Shown in pieces: positions 1-9,312 of a DNA stretch of 64,000 nucleotides. A model generated the notes under the pieces. The model was not told where the DNA came from. It worked only from the letters and a program-made list of their open reading frames with translations, and did not search any database. The translations under genes and the position numbers were made by a program. Origin of the DNA: an uncultured Coprococcus sp. (GTDB lineage: Bacteria; Bacillota; Clostridia; Lachnospirales; Lachnospiraceae); NCBI GenBank assembly GCA_934277375.1, contig CAKQTZ010000004.1, positions 248,001-312,000 on the forward strand, read 5' to 3'. Each line of letters starts with the position of its first letter. The first letter of the stretch is position 1.

Positions 1-2
1 CG

Positions 3-629
3 GTTATAAGTTTGACAATGATGGGAAGATGTAAATGTATGCGGGAGATGCAGTGCGTTCACGAAAGCCAGGTGCATACAGGACATGGTGATTCCGGTTT
101 GTGTGGATCAAAGCGCCTGACAGGAATGGACATTGTCATGTGTGGACAGACCGGCGTTGGAGGAACTTTGCAGCTCTATTATGACAACCAGAAGGAGCTT
201 TTTGAGAGGTATTCGGAGAGCTATCTGAGACCTGTGGAGCAGCTCGAGCAGCTTATATTGCTTGGCGGTCAGGTTGATATAGCATTTGACCATGGCTGCA
301 TATATTCACACGACATATCAAGAGGTGGTGTCTTTGCGGCTCTCTGGGAGATGGGCGATGCGCTGAAGTGCGGGCTTGAGGTATGTCATGACAATATACC
401 GATACTTCAGGAGACGATAGAGATATGTGAACACACCGGGGATAACCCGTATATGATAGACGGTTGTGGCTCTGCACTCTTCGTAGTTCCAGATGGGAAA
501 TTGCTGGCTGATAAGCTCTATGAGGCAGGATATGAGGCTTCAGTCATAGGACGTCTGACGGAGAATAGTGACAAAGTGATAGTGCATGAAGATGAGAGGA
601 GATTCCTCACACCGCCAAGGTATTTATAG
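3..629 (+). CDS. AIR synthase-related protein (PurM/HypE-type fold), 3' portion
   Basis: The frame is open from the left edge to TAG at 627-629, so the gene starts outside the window. The visible part fits the end of the N-terminal domain followed by the C-terminal domain of AIR-synthase-related proteins: a GMDIVMCGQTGVGGT stretch where the second domain begins, then SRGGVFAALWEMG, an IPILQETIEICEHTG helix region and a closing RRFLTPPRYL. Family members with this fold bind ATP (PurM, SelD, ThiL, HypE). The substrate of this uncharacterised clostridial branch is unknown. Its stop is 10 bases before trmL, which suggests one transcript. Function is inferred from resemblance only. Confidence 0.7.
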   Translation, partial: VISLTMMGRCKCMREMQCVHESQVHTGHGDSGLCGSKRLTGMDIVMCGQTGVGGTLQLYYDNQKELFERYSESYLRPVEQLEQLILLGGQVDIAFDHGCIYSHDISRGGVFAALWEMGDALKCGLEVCHDNIPILQETIEICEHTGDNPYMIDGCGSALFVVPDGKLLADKLYEAGYEASVIGRLTENSDKVIVHEDERRFLTPPRYL

Positions 630-639
630 GAGGAGCAAA

Positions 640-1137
640 ATGTTAAATATAGTATTACACGAGCCAGAGATCCCGGCAAATACAGGCAACATAGGAAGAA
701 CATGTGTGGCAGCAGGTGCAAGACTGCATCTCATTGAGCCGCTGGGCTTCCAGATAAATGAGAAACAGTTAAAGCGTGCCGGGCTTGATTACTGGGACAA
801 GCTGGATGTGACAACGTATGTTAATTTCGAGGATTTCCTTGCAAAGAATCCCGGGGCAAAGATATACATGGCGACGACTAAGGCCAGGAAGAAATATACA
901 GATGTGAAGTTTGAGGATGATGCATACATCATGTTCGGCAAGGAGAGTGCGGGTATACCTGAGGAGATCTTGGTTGATTATAAGGATACATCCATCAGAA
1001 TACCAATGTTCCCAGACATTCGTTCACTGAATCTGGGCAACTCTGTGGCAATAGTGCTGTATGAAGCACTCAGACAGAATGATTTCCCAGGTCTAGAGGA
1101 AGCAGGAAATCTACATCGTCTTAGTTGGGACATGTAG
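640..1137 (+). CDS. trmL: tRNA (cytidine(34)-2'-O)-methyltransferase TrmL (SPOUT family)
   Basis: The 165-residue protein is the usual length for TrmL/YibK. It shows the family's opening LHEPEIPANTGNIGRTC, a central MFGKESAGIPEE and a C-terminal IPMFPDIRSLNLGNSVAI, which together form the knotted SPOUT fold and the S-adenosylmethionine pocket. Known members methylate the ribose of the wobble base (position 34) of leucine tRNAs in the cytoplasm. ATG 640 is chosen because AGGAGG at 628-634 lies at good spacing; an earlier in-frame ATG at 586 would overlap the preceding gene. Recognised with high certainty. Confidence 0.93.
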   Translation: MLNIVLHEPEIPANTGNIGRTCVAAGARLHLIEPLGFQINEKQLKRAGLDYWDKLDVTTYVNFEDFLAKNPGAKIYMATTKARKKYTDVKFEDDAYIMFGKESAGIPEEILVDYKDTSIRIPMFPDIRSLNLGNSVAIVLYEALRQNDFPGLEEAGNLHRLSWDM

Positions 1138-1156
1138 TGATAGAGGGGGAATATAC

Positions 1157-2224
1157 ATGGCGTATCCTACAAGTGGAAAAAAGATGCTGAACATATGCAT
1201 TCTGGACATACTGAAGAAATACACGGACTGCGATCACACTATGGATCAGAAGGATATCATAGCGAAGCTCAAAGAGGACTATGATATCACCGTGGACAGA
1301 AAATCTGTAAAGGCCAATCTGAACTGTCTGGTGGATTATGGTTATGACATTGAGTATACCGAGACAGAACGGGAAAAGAAGGATGGCACAAAGGAGATAC
1401 TCACATCGAACTGGTACTATAATCATGAGTTTGATGATGCAGAGCTCCGGATGATGATAGACAGTATCCTGTTCTCCAAGACCATACCGGCTGGCCAGGC
1501 TAGACAGCTCATAGATAAGATAGCAGGTCTGTCAAATATGTATTTCACAAATAAGATGACACACGTCAGCAGTCTTCCGGGACTTGAGCACACCAGCAAC
1601 AAGCAGACACTGTTCAATGTCGGCATGATAGACGATGCCATTTCAGAGAAGAAGCAGATATCATTTGTATATAATAATTATGGTGAGGACAAGAAGCTTC
1701 ATCCGAGACGGGAGGAGCCATACATAGTCAATCCGTACCAAATGGTTGCAAATGATGGAAAGTATTACCTCATTTGCAACTATGACAAGTATGACAATCT
1801 GTCGAATTACAGAGTGGATAAGATGACACAGGTACAGATAGTTGACAGACCGGTGAAGAACCGTGCAGAAGTAAAGGGCATGGAACACGGTCTTAACCTT
1901 CCAAAGCATATGGCTGAGCATATATATATGTTTGCCGACGAGCCGGTTACGATCATACTTCGTGTGAAGAAGCCTGCTATATCGGATGTGGTGGACTGGT
2001 TTGGAAGAAACTTTGATGTGATCGATGAGAATATAGCCAGACAATACGATGGTTTCAGGGAGACGACAGAGGATGTAACTTATGTGAGACTTGTGTGCAG
2101 CCGGCAGGCGATGGCACACTGGGCGATGCAGTATGGAACATCGGTTGAGGTTATATATCCCGCAGAACTCAGAACCCAGATCGGCGATGCTGTAAAGGAA
2201 ATGAATAACAGATATAACAATTAG
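1157..2224 (+). CDS. WYL-domain transcriptional regulator
   Basis: A 355-residue protein. Residues 1 to about 90 look like a winged helix-turn-helix (LNICILDILKKYTDCDH, then a second helix pair around VDRKSVKANLNCLVDYGYDI). Residues about 165-250 fit a WYL domain (ISFVYNNYG, YIVNPYQMVANDGKYYLIC, SNYRVDKM), followed by a C-terminal WYL-associated segment with the characteristic VVDWFGRNFDV. WYL proteins are transcription factors that sense small ligands, often nucleotides or nucleic acid. It lies 19 bases downstream of trmL and ends the leftmost operon at a strong terminator. The target genes cannot be told from the sequence. Confidence 0.88.
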   Translation: MAYPTSGKKMLNICILDILKKYTDCDHTMDQKDIIAKLKEDYDITVDRKSVKANLNCLVDYGYDIEYTETEREKKDGTKEILTSNWYYNHEFDDAELRMMIDSILFSKTIPAGQARQLIDKIAGLSNMYFTNKMTHVSSLPGLEHTSNKQTLFNVGMIDDAISEKKQISFVYNNYGEDKKLHPRREEPYIVNPYQMVANDGKYYLICNYDKYDNLSNYRVDKMTQVQIVDRPVKNRAEVKGMEHGLNLPKHMAEHIYMFADEPVTIILRVKKPAISDVVDWFGRNFDVIDENIARQYDGFRETTEDVTYVRLVCSRQAMAHWAMQYGTSVEVIYPAELRTQIGDAVKEMNNRYNN

Positions 2225-2228
2225 CAAG

Positions 2229-2266
2229 AAAGCTGTCAGTATAAAACAAGAACTGACAGCTTTTTT
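2229..2266 (+). terminator. Rho-independent terminator after the WYL regulator
   Basis: An 11-bp perfect stem (AAGCTGTCAGT at 2230-2240 with ACTGACAGCTT at 2252-2262) is followed by a run of T. It closes the AIR synthase-related/trmL/WYL transcript. Confidence 0.92.
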
Positions 2267-2349
2267 AATAAAAATTTTTATTTGAAATCGCTTTTGCTGC
2301 AAGAAATCGGAGATTTTGATCGGAATATATATCAGAAGGACAAGGGGAG

Positions 2350-2886
2350 GTGAATGAGATAGTAACTAGGGATAATTATATATCGAAGTTGAGAAGGCAT
2401 AATGAAAAAGCGCTGGAATTTGTAGTCCGGGAGTATGGTGGGCAGGTAAAAGCTGCTGTGTACAAGAACCTTTCGGGAATGCCGGAGGAGATTGAAGAGT
2501 GCATGGACGATGTGTTTCTGGATGTATGGAACAACATAGACAGATTTGACGAGAGCAAAGGCTCGTTTAGAAACTGGATAACGGCGATTGCAAGATTCAG
2601 ATCCATAGATTACCTGAGGAGATACAGCAGAAGATGTTCGGAGGAAGATATATCAGACTATGAGAACAAGCTTGCAAATGATAACATGCTGGAGATCATC
2701 AACGAGGATATATCGGACAGCATGGAAAAACTGCTTGGTGGTCTGTCAGACGAAGACAGGGATATCATTCTGAGATACTACTGGGATGATGAGGATGTAG
2801 AGAAGATAGCAGATGACTACGGGGTATCTTCGTCATCTATTTACAGCAGAATGTCCAGAGCCAGGAAACGATTGAAGCAAGGGTAA
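2350..2886 (+). CDS. ECF-type RNA polymerase sigma factor (sigma-70 family)
   Basis: A protein of 178 residues. Region 2 lies around ECMDDVFLDVWNNIDRFDESKGSFRNWITAIAR, followed by the typical FRSIDYLRR. Region 4 is the C-terminal HTH (DRDIILRYYWDDEDVEKIADDYG, then SSIYSRMSRARKRLK). Such factors redirect RNA polymerase to a small regulon. GTG 2350 is used, with AAGGA at 2336-2340 at suitable spacing; no in-frame ATG fits the domain start. The next gene begins 9 bases later and encodes a single-pass membrane protein, the usual partner that holds an ECF sigma inactive. Confidence 0.85.
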   Translation: MNEIVTRDNYISKLRRHNEKALEFVVREYGGQVKAAVYKNLSGMPEEIEECMDDVFLDVWNNIDRFDESKGSFRNWITAIARFRSIDYLRRYSRRCSEEDISDYENKLANDNMLEIINEDISDSMEKLLGGLSDEDRDIILRYYWDDEDVEKIADDYGVSSSSIYSRMSRARKRLKQG

Positions 2887-2895
2887 AGGTGGTGG

Positions 2896-3942
2896 ATGAT
2901 CATGAAAAACAGAAAAGACAGAAATATATATGATGTAATGAATGATATAAATGTGAATATAGAGACCATGGACATGTCGAATGAGGAGAAGGATGCCTGC
3001 GTGAGGAGACTCAGGCGGAAGCTGAGCACGAGCGTAAATGGACGGAGTCATAGATGGAGGACCGCAGCAGCGGCTGTGGCAGCAGTTCTGGTTTTGTCGG
3101 GAGGTGGACTGACGTATGCAGCGGAGACTGGTTCGCTGGCATGGTTCTTTGACAACATGAGCAGGGAGACCGGAAGTGATATTCCAGAAAAATATGTAGA
3201 TAAAAGCTATATTAACAACGAGTATGACAACAAAGTAGATGTGATAACTGGGTCTGACGCTAAGGTGAGCTTTGAACTCAAGAAGGCCGCGGTGGCTGGT
3301 GATCAGGTAAATATTGCCATGGTAGTAACATATGATGACTTTGATGCTGATAAATATGATCACTTTGAAGCAAGGATGATGATAATGGACGATGACGAGA
3401 ATATCACCAGTAGCTTTTCAGGCAGCATGGCATTGGGAGATGGAATTGCACTTACGGATAAGCAGACAATGACGGATGTTTTGTATAAACTGAATAGGAA
3501 AAATGCATATAATGTGGGAGATATCATCACCATGGAGTGTGACAGTCTTATTCTGTTCGGCAGGGCAGATACAGAAGATGGTCAGACAAACTGTGAAGAA
3601 GAGCGGGTGTATGGTCCCTGGACCTTGCAGTTCAGGCTCCAGGAAGATTTGAATGGACGTAGCGTAGATGTATCAGGTATGGATGGCATCGGCAAATGCA
3701 CAATAAATGCAAAATCAATAACTATGGACATTACAGAACCGGAGGTAGCTGACAGTGATTCATTGGAGACAGTTGTTCTTGAGATGACTGACAATAAAAA
3801 GCTGAAAAATGTAATATATGGAATTAGTGAGACAGGTGGTGATGAAGAAATACAGAGCGTGGAGATGGCCTTCACTAAGCCTATAGATATTTCACAGGTG
3901 AGAGCTGTGTGGATGGATGGGAAGAGATATAACGTCAATTAA
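2896..3942 (+). CDS. Membrane-anchored probable anti-sigma protein (DUF4179-like)
   Basis: A 348-residue protein. The first ~55 residues are cytoplasmic and charged. One transmembrane helix follows at about residues 55-75 (TAAAAVAAVLVLSGGGLTYA), then a long Asp-rich extracellular part with β-rich repeats. This is the layout of clostridial anti-sigma factors with a DUF4179-type extracellular domain, and the gene sits directly behind a sigma factor gene. The anti-sigma role is inferred from gene order and topology; no zinc-binding anti-sigma motif is visible in the N-terminus. ATG 2902 is an alternative start. Confidence 0.65.
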   Translation: MIMKNRKDRNIYDVMNDINVNIETMDMSNEEKDACVRRLRRKLSTSVNGRSHRWRTAAAAVAAVLVLSGGGLTYAAETGSLAWFFDNMSRETGSDIPEKYVDKSYINNEYDNKVDVITGSDAKVSFELKKAAVAGDQVNIAMVVTYDDFDADKYDHFEARMMIMDDDENITSSFSGSMALGDGIALTDKQTMTDVLYKLNRKNAYNVGDIITMECDSLILFGRADTEDGQTNCEEERVYGPWTLQFRLQEDLNGRSVDVSGMDGIGKCTINAKSITMDITEPEVADSDSLETVVLEMTDNKKLKNVIYGISETGGDEEIQSVEMAFTKPIDISQVRAVWMDGKRYNVN

Positions 3943-3945
3943 AAA

Positions 3946-3998
3946 TACCCCAGATGTCGGAGCAGATTTGCATCTGAAGCGATATCCGGGGTTTTATA
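3946..3998. terminator. Probable bidirectional terminator between convergent genes
   Basis: CCCC near 3950 can pair with GGGG near 3989, with a nested CAGAT/ATCTG hairpin inside and T-rich flanks. It lies between the anti-sigma gene and the oppositely oriented sensor kinase. Confidence 0.55.
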
Positions 3999-4010
3999 GT
4001 CTATGAGATA

Positions 4011-5576
4011 TTATGAGTCCTTGATCCTGAATTTGCCATTACTCTTCACGCCGGACGATGATACGTCTGTATCGGAGTGGTGTTCAGTGTGCTCGACATG
4101 TACAGGCTTGATAGGCACCTGCATATCCTTTTCCGTAGGAAGGGAGAATACAAATTCGCTTCCTTCACCTTCCTCGGATGTGAGGGTGATCTGTTCGCCA
4201 TGAGCCTTGATGATCTCCTTGGTTATGGCCAGTCCCAGTCCGGTTCCGGTCTTGTCCTTGCCACGGCTTGGATCTGTCTTGTAGAATCTCTCAAATACCT
4301 TCTTCTGGGCATCCTTTGGAATTCCCACGCCTTCATCCTTGACACTTGTGAATATCTTGTTGTCCTTCTCAGTCACCTGAACCCTGATCTGCCGACCCTC
4401 AGGTGTAAACTTTATAGCGTTGTCCACCAGATTGTAGATGACCTGCTGTATCTTGGTCCTGTCGGCGTATACAATGGTGTTGTCAGTGAGGAATACGCTG
4501 TCCAGGAAAATACCCCTGTCCTTGCACCTTTTCTCAAATGTGTTGATCGTCGGTGTTATGATATCCCTTATATCAAAGTTTGATTTGTCGAGCTGCAGGT
4601 CAAATGAATCGAAGTTGTTCAGCTCCAGAAGTCCCTGGGTCAGCTTGGTAAGTCTTTGTGCTTCATTCAACACTATGCCTAGGTACTTCTCATGTTTTTC
4701 CAGTGGGATGGTGCCATCCAGCATAGCCTCTATATAACCCTTGATGGAGGTGAGAGGCGATCTGAAATCATGGGAGATATTCGATATGAATGACTTCCTG
4801 TATTCATTTGAACGGCTCAGCTCGTCCGCCATCTCCTCCATATATCTCGCAAGCTCGCCAAATTCGTTCTTCACCGTCACGTTGACTCTGGCGTTGAAGT
4901 TACCCTGGGCGTATGACTTGGATGTCTTGATGATCTCACGTATAGGCTTGAGCAGACTGTTCGACATGAGCATCAGTGCGATCATGGCGATCAGCATGAG
5001 GATCAGGAATGGCACAAATGTTGTGGAAAGCATCCGGCTTTTGATATTCTGCTTGAATGTCATAGGTGATGTCAGGATGATCGTTCCCATGTAATTGTTC
5101 CATGAGTAGAGTGGCTGCCCGATAACCAGGGTATCCTCCTGGAAGTATCCGCCAAAGGTATCTTCGTAGCAGAAGAATGTCAGAAGATCCTCGGATTTTA
5201 CATAGCTTTTCAGAGTGTCAGTGCCATTTACGGTGTGAGATGCGCTGCTCTTGGTGCTGCTGTCAGAAGAGGACTGGGAACTGCCAGATCTGAACACGAT
5301 GTTGCTCTTGTCATCGGTAAGCCAGATTCCCATATTCAGGGTATCAGCCGCACGCTGAAGTTCACTGTATAGCTGCATACTGTCTATAGTGCCGTTGCTG
5401 TAATCGGTCATGGGGCCGTCGGCAAGCATTGTAATTTCATTCTTCATGGTGGATTTGCGTTCTGAGAGTACAGAATTCTGTGCCGTTGATATACTGTATA
5501 CCATGAGCAGTGTAAATATCATCACAACCAGAACTACGAATCCAACCACTATCTTGTCAAATGCTGTTTTCTTCAT
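4011..5576 (-). CDS. Sensor histidine kinase (HAMP, HisKA, HATPase)
   Basis: A 521-residue membrane kinase. Transmembrane helices lie at about 8-28 and 184-206 and flank an extracellular sensor of ~155 residues with a Ser-rich loop (100-112). HAMP follows at about 207-260, then the HisKA H-box SNISHDFRSPLTSIKG with phospho-acceptor His269. The ATPase domain shows the N box NLVDNAIKF, G1 DEGVGIP, F box FERFY and G2 GTGLGLAI. The last ~40 residues are His/Ser-rich and probably disordered. The start shares TAATG with the regulator's stop, so the pair is translationally coupled. The signal sensed is unknown. Confidence 0.93.
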   Translation of the reverse strand: MKKTAFDKIVVGFVVLVVMIFTLLMVYSISTAQNSVLSERKSTMKNEITMLADGPMTDYSNGTIDSMQLYSELQRAADTLNMGIWLTDDKSNIVFRSGSSQSSSDSSTKSSASHTVNGTDTLKSYVKSEDLLTFFCYEDTFGGYFQEDTLVIGQPLYSWNNYMGTIILTSPMTFKQNIKSRMLSTTFVPFLILMLIAMIALMLMSNSLLKPIREIIKTSKSYAQGNFNARVNVTVKNEFGELARYMEEMADELSRSNEYRKSFISNISHDFRSPLTSIKGYIEAMLDGTIPLEKHEKYLGIVLNEAQRLTKLTQGLLELNNFDSFDLQLDKSNFDIRDIITPTINTFEKRCKDRGIFLDSVFLTDNTIVYADRTKIQQVIYNLVDNAIKFTPEGRQIRVQVTEKDNKIFTSVKDEGVGIPKDAQKKVFERFYKTDPSRGKDKTGTGLGLAITKEIIKAHGEQITLTSEEGEGSEFVFSLPTEKDMQVPIKPVHVEHTEHHSDTDVSSSGVKSNGKFRIKDS

Positions 5577-6310
5577 TATGATCTCCATTCAAACTTGTAG
5601 CCTATGCCCCATACAGTGGCAATGCTCCAGTTATGATTGTTGTTCAGCTTCTCGCGAAGTCTCTTGATATGTACATCCACGGTCCTCGTGTCGCCCACAT
5701 ACTCGTATCCCCACAGCTTGTCCAGAAGCTGCTCCCTGGTGAACACCTGATTAGGCCTGCTGGCGAGGAAGTAGAGGATCTCCAGTTCCTTTGGCGGCAT
5801 CTCAAGATTGTGCCCCTCAAAGGTTACAGTGTAGTTGGAGATATTTACGACCAGCCCGTCATACTCCACAAATGTACCTACATGGTCTGCACTTGTGACA
5901 TCGTAAGCTGCGCTCTGTGGCTGCTTCTGCGCACTCTCAGTCATGGCTGACCTCCTGAGAAGGGCGCCGACCCTAGCCACCAGCTCATTTGAGTCAAATG
6001 GCTTGACTATATAATCATCGGCACCGATCTTCAGTCCCAGCACCTTGTCAAATACCTCACCCTTGGCAGAGAGCATGATGATAGGTGTATTCGATGTCTT
6101 TCTTATCTCTGTACACACCTGATAGCCGTCCATTCCCGGAAGCATGACATCCAGGAGAACCAGATCAGGTGAATATTCTTCAAATAACTGTAGAGCTTCC
6201 GTTCCGCTTGCGGCTATCTCGGTCTCATAACACTCTTTGTTGAGGTAGAGTGATATAAGCTCTGCGATGTTCTCGTCGTCGTCAACGATGAGAATATTAT
6301 TTTTGCTCAT
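5576..6310 (-). CDS. OmpR/PhoB-type response regulator
   Basis: A 244-residue protein. The receiver domain carries Asp10-Asp11-Asp12, phospho-acceptor Asp54 in LLDVMLPGMDG and Lys in VKPF. The C-terminal winged helix has the family's PPKELEILYFLASRPNQVFTR and TVDVHIKRLREKL. It is the partner of the kinase downstream. ATG at 6310 is preceded by AGGAGG; the longer open frame to 6358 has no ribosome binding site. The regulated genes are not evident. Confidence 0.93.
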   Translation of the reverse strand: MSKNNILIVDDDENIAELISLYLNKECYETEIAASGTEALQLFEEYSPDLVLLDVMLPGMDGYQVCTEIRKTSNTPIIMLSAKGEVFDKVLGLKIGADDYIVKPFDSNELVARVGALLRRSAMTESAQKQPQSAAYDVTSADHVGTFVEYDGLVVNISNYTVTFEGHNLEMPPKELEILYFLASRPNQVFTREQLLDKLWGYEYVGDTRTVDVHIKRLREKLNNNHNWSIATVWGIGYKFEWRS

Positions 6311-6426
6311 ATATATAAACCTCCTGATGATAAAGTATGCGCATTGAAGACGCTTCACGCAGCGTATGCATGGTTTGCAGGGAATTTCCCTCTTGCGTGA
6401 GACGGCCTTGCAAATTAATTCAAATT

Positions 6427-8892
6427 CTATAATTCTACTATTGTGACGCCCGCATCGCCCTCTCCGAACTCTCCGAGACGGAAGGATTTGACATGTGGCT
6501 GTGATTTCAGAAATTGATGTATCCCTTTTCGGAGGGCTCCGGTGCCCTTGCCGTGGATGATGGTAACTCTGTGCAGGTGCGCCATAAGGGCATCATCAAG
6601 GAATCTGTCCACAAGGGATGTGGCTTCGTCGACTGTCATACCGAGTACATTTATCTCAGGTTTGATATTCATCATCCTGTTCATACTCTTGCCGCCTGTG
6701 ACTGTGGCCTTCTGCGGTTTCTTCTTCTCATGCTCAACCAGCAGAAGATCAGTAGGTGGAAGAGCTGCGCTGATTATACCCATCTGGACCTTCAGCTTGC
6801 CCTTGGAATCTGCCAGTGCAGTGATGGTTCCCTCAGAATCCATGCTGATAACGTGTACCGTATCGCCAACCTTGAAGTCGGATGCCTTGTGGTCTGACTT
6901 TACAGTCTTGCGCTTCTCCTCGTTCATCCTGCCGAGGTCGTTGATCTTCGCGCGGAGCTTCTGCCTCTCGGCCTCCATCGCCTTGGCGTCGGCCTTTGCC
7001 GGGTTGGTGGTCCATTTGTTGTATTTCCTTATGGCGGCATCGGCCTCAGCCTTCGCCTCCTCTATGATCTCGGATGCCTCCTGGCGTGCCTTTGCCAGAA
7101 TTTCGGCCTTCTTGTCGGAAAGCTCAGAATCCTTCATCTGTGCGCGTTCCTGAAGCTGTCTTGCATCCTCCTTGAGTCTTGCTATATCAGCCTTGTCCTG
7201 CTCGATCTCACGTTTGCTTCTCTCAAGATCCGCGATCAGGGTCTCAAAGTCAACTGTATCGCTGTCGATATTGGCCTTGGCGCTCTCGATGATGCTCTCA
7301 TCGATTCCAAGCTTCTTCGCTATGGCAAAAGCATTTGACTTTCCAGGAATACCGATCATCAGCTTGTATGTTGGCTGGAGTGTTGCCACGTCGAATTCGC
7401 AGCTTGCATTCTCGACACCCGGTGTGCTCATGGCAAACGTCTTGAGCTCACTGTAGTGTGTGGTCGCCATACATCTGACACCCATGTTGTTCAGGTGTGA
7501 CAGGATGGCGATGGCAAGTGCTGCACCCTCTATAGGGTCCGTACCGCCGCCCAGCTCGTCGAAGAGGACCAGACTGCCCGGAGTTACGTGATCCAGTATG
7601 TACACGATGTTGCTCATATGGGATGAGAATGTGGACAGGTTCTGCTCGATACTCTGCTCATCTCCGATATCGGCAAACACATCGTCAAATACATTCAGCC
7701 TTGAACCATCAAGTGCCGGAATGTGAAGTCCGGACTGTCCCATGAGAGAGAAGAGTCCCAAAGTCTTGAGTGATACTGTCTTACCACCTGTGTTAGGACC
7801 GGTCACGATGAGGAGGTTGTAGTCCTCACCAAGCTTTATGTCCACAGGTACGACGGTGTGCTTCTCCAGCAGCGGATGTCTTCCCTGCTTTATATCGACG
7901 ATTCCATCGGTGTTGAATATCGGTTCGGTTCCCTTGTAGCTTCTTGCAAATGATGCCCTTGCGAATATAAAGTCCAGTTCTGCCAGAGTGTCAAAATCGT
8001 ATTTTATGTATTCAATCTCTGCTGCGGTCTGCGCTGACAGAGATTCAAGTATCTTCTCAATCTCGGCAAGCTCCTGATTGTCCAGCTCCTTCAGCTCGTT
8101 GTTCAGGTTCACGATGGCCATAGGCTCGATGAACACTGTTGCTCCGGTCGATGATTGGTCGTGTATCATACCGGGAAAATGGTTCTTGTACTCGGCTTTG
8201 ACAGGAATACAGTATCTGCCGTTTCTCATGGTTACCAGGTTATCCTGGAACATGGTCTGTTTGCTGGTATCGCTGACAAGCTTTGCAAGCTGGTTGTGCA
8301 GCTTTTCATTTGTCAGGCGCTTGTTCCTTCGCACGGCCTTGAGCCCTGATGAAGCGTCATCGGCAAATTCGTTCTCGGAAATTATGCATCTGTGGATCTC
8401 TCTGGACAGATGCTCCAGAGGCATGAGCTCCAGAAATCTCGTGCGCAGGCTGTCAGGACATGTGGTGCCATCCGGGTTCATGCTCAGCCCAAGCATCTTG
8501 CTGGAAGCTTTCTCCTCCTCGATCTGCTCCTGACTGCGCCTTCTCGTATCTGTCATGCTTGTGCCCTCGTTCTCGCCGTATCTCTTGGCGGTGGCTGCTA
8601 GGTCCAGCATGCTTGCCACATCAAGCAGTTCTGCGGTTGTGAGGATTCCCTCAACCTCAAGTCTCTTTAGAGATGCCCCGATATCTTTAAGTCCTGCAAA
8701 TGACAGGTTGCCCTGGGTGTTCAGACGGCGGAGAGCATCCCTTGTCTCCTGCTGGAGCGTCTCGATCATGGCGAGGTCCTTGCGGGGCTTTATACGCTGG
8801 CATTTCCTCTTCGCCATGGGTGATGAGGCAAATGTGGTCAGCATCTCAACTATCTTGTTGTATTCTATAACTCTTAATGTTCTCAGATTCAT
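6427..8892 (-). CDS. mutS2: MutS2: ribosome-collision/recombination ATPase with Smr domain
   Basis: An 821-residue protein. It has a MutS core with Walker A GPNTGGKTVSLKT near residue 365, Walker B FDELGGGTDP, and a long charged coiled coil (~520-640). A KOW-like segment follows, and a C-terminal Smr domain ends with IHGKGTGALRKGI. MutS2 lacks the mismatch-recognition domain. It has been described as suppressing homologous recombination and, in Bacillus, as splitting or cleaving at collided ribosomes through its Smr domain. The order is as expected and no key motif is missing. It is alone on its strand, with no clear partner gene. Confidence 0.96.
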   Translation of the reverse strand: MNLRTLRVIEYNKIVEMLTTFASSPMAKRKCQRIKPRKDLAMIETLQQETRDALRRLNTQGNLSFAGLKDIGASLKRLEVEGILTTAELLDVASMLDLAATAKRYGENEGTSMTDTRRRSQEQIEEEKASSKMLGLSMNPDGTTCPDSLRTRFLELMPLEHLSREIHRCIISENEFADDASSGLKAVRRNKRLTNEKLHNQLAKLVSDTSKQTMFQDNLVTMRNGRYCIPVKAEYKNHFPGMIHDQSSTGATVFIEPMAIVNLNNELKELDNQELAEIEKILESLSAQTAAEIEYIKYDFDTLAELDFIFARASFARSYKGTEPIFNTDGIVDIKQGRHPLLEKHTVVPVDIKLGEDYNLLIVTGPNTGGKTVSLKTLGLFSLMGQSGLHIPALDGSRLNVFDDVFADIGDEQSIEQNLSTFSSHMSNIVYILDHVTPGSLVLFDELGGGTDPIEGAALAIAILSHLNNMGVRCMATTHYSELKTFAMSTPGVENASCEFDVATLQPTYKLMIGIPGKSNAFAIAKKLGIDESIIESAKANIDSDTVDFETLIADLERSKREIEQDKADIARLKEDARQLQERAQMKDSELSDKKAEILAKARQEASEIIEEAKAEADAAIRKYNKWTTNPAKADAKAMEAERQKLRAKINDLGRMNEEKRKTVKSDHKASDFKVGDTVHVISMDSEGTITALADSKGKLKVQMGIISAALPPTDLLLVEHEKKKPQKATVTGGKSMNRMMNIKPEINVLGMTVDEATSLVDRFLDDALMAHLHRVTIIHGKGTGALRKGIHQFLKSQPHVKSFRLGEFGEGDAGVTIVEL

Positions 8893-9312
8893 TTTCGGTG
8901 TTCCTTATTTTATATTCTAAATCCTATAGTGTTATATATAGAGTTTGTATCTTGATTATATGTGGATCTGATGAGCCAGCATGCACAGCATTCCTGAGAG
9001 TATTTTATTCTTAAATATCAGAATTTGCTGTTATAGGTGCTACAAAAGCATAATTAAATATACATAAAGGTTCTAATTATACACATACATAATTGATTAT
9101 ACCCCTTATAATTATAGAGCGTCAACATATTGCAGGTGTAGAAATACGCACATTTTCCCTTATTAATCAGCGCTGGTGGTTGCGGGAGGACTACAAAGCT
9201 GATATTATAAATTACAATACGGTTAATGGGTGATGGATACGGTTTGGAATTTGACGGCCAGCCCCGTCTGATTGGGCGGAATACAATACATTTATAAGAG
9301 GAGAAAAGGCGA
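8893..9312. other. 420-bp AT-rich intergenic region between divergent genes
   Basis: This separates mutS2 (leftward) from a small membrane protein (rightward). It is very AT-rich (9040-9110). I see no convincing open frame, tRNA-like fold or clean -35/-10 pair. TACAAT near 9290 could serve the rightward gene, but no good -35 fits. A GGAGGAC at 9196-9202 is not followed by a real gene. Confidence 0.4.

Noticed and set aside
2-34. Short frame GYKFDNDGKM followed by a stop at the left edge, looking like the end of an upstream gene
   Set aside because: The other frame is open through the edge and continues the AIR synthase-like pattern (VISLTMMGRC), so this frame is probably a coincidence.
8078-8533. 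Plus-strand open frames opposite mutS2
   Set aside because: They are shadows of a well supported minus-strand gene, with no start signals and Ser/Arg-biased translation.
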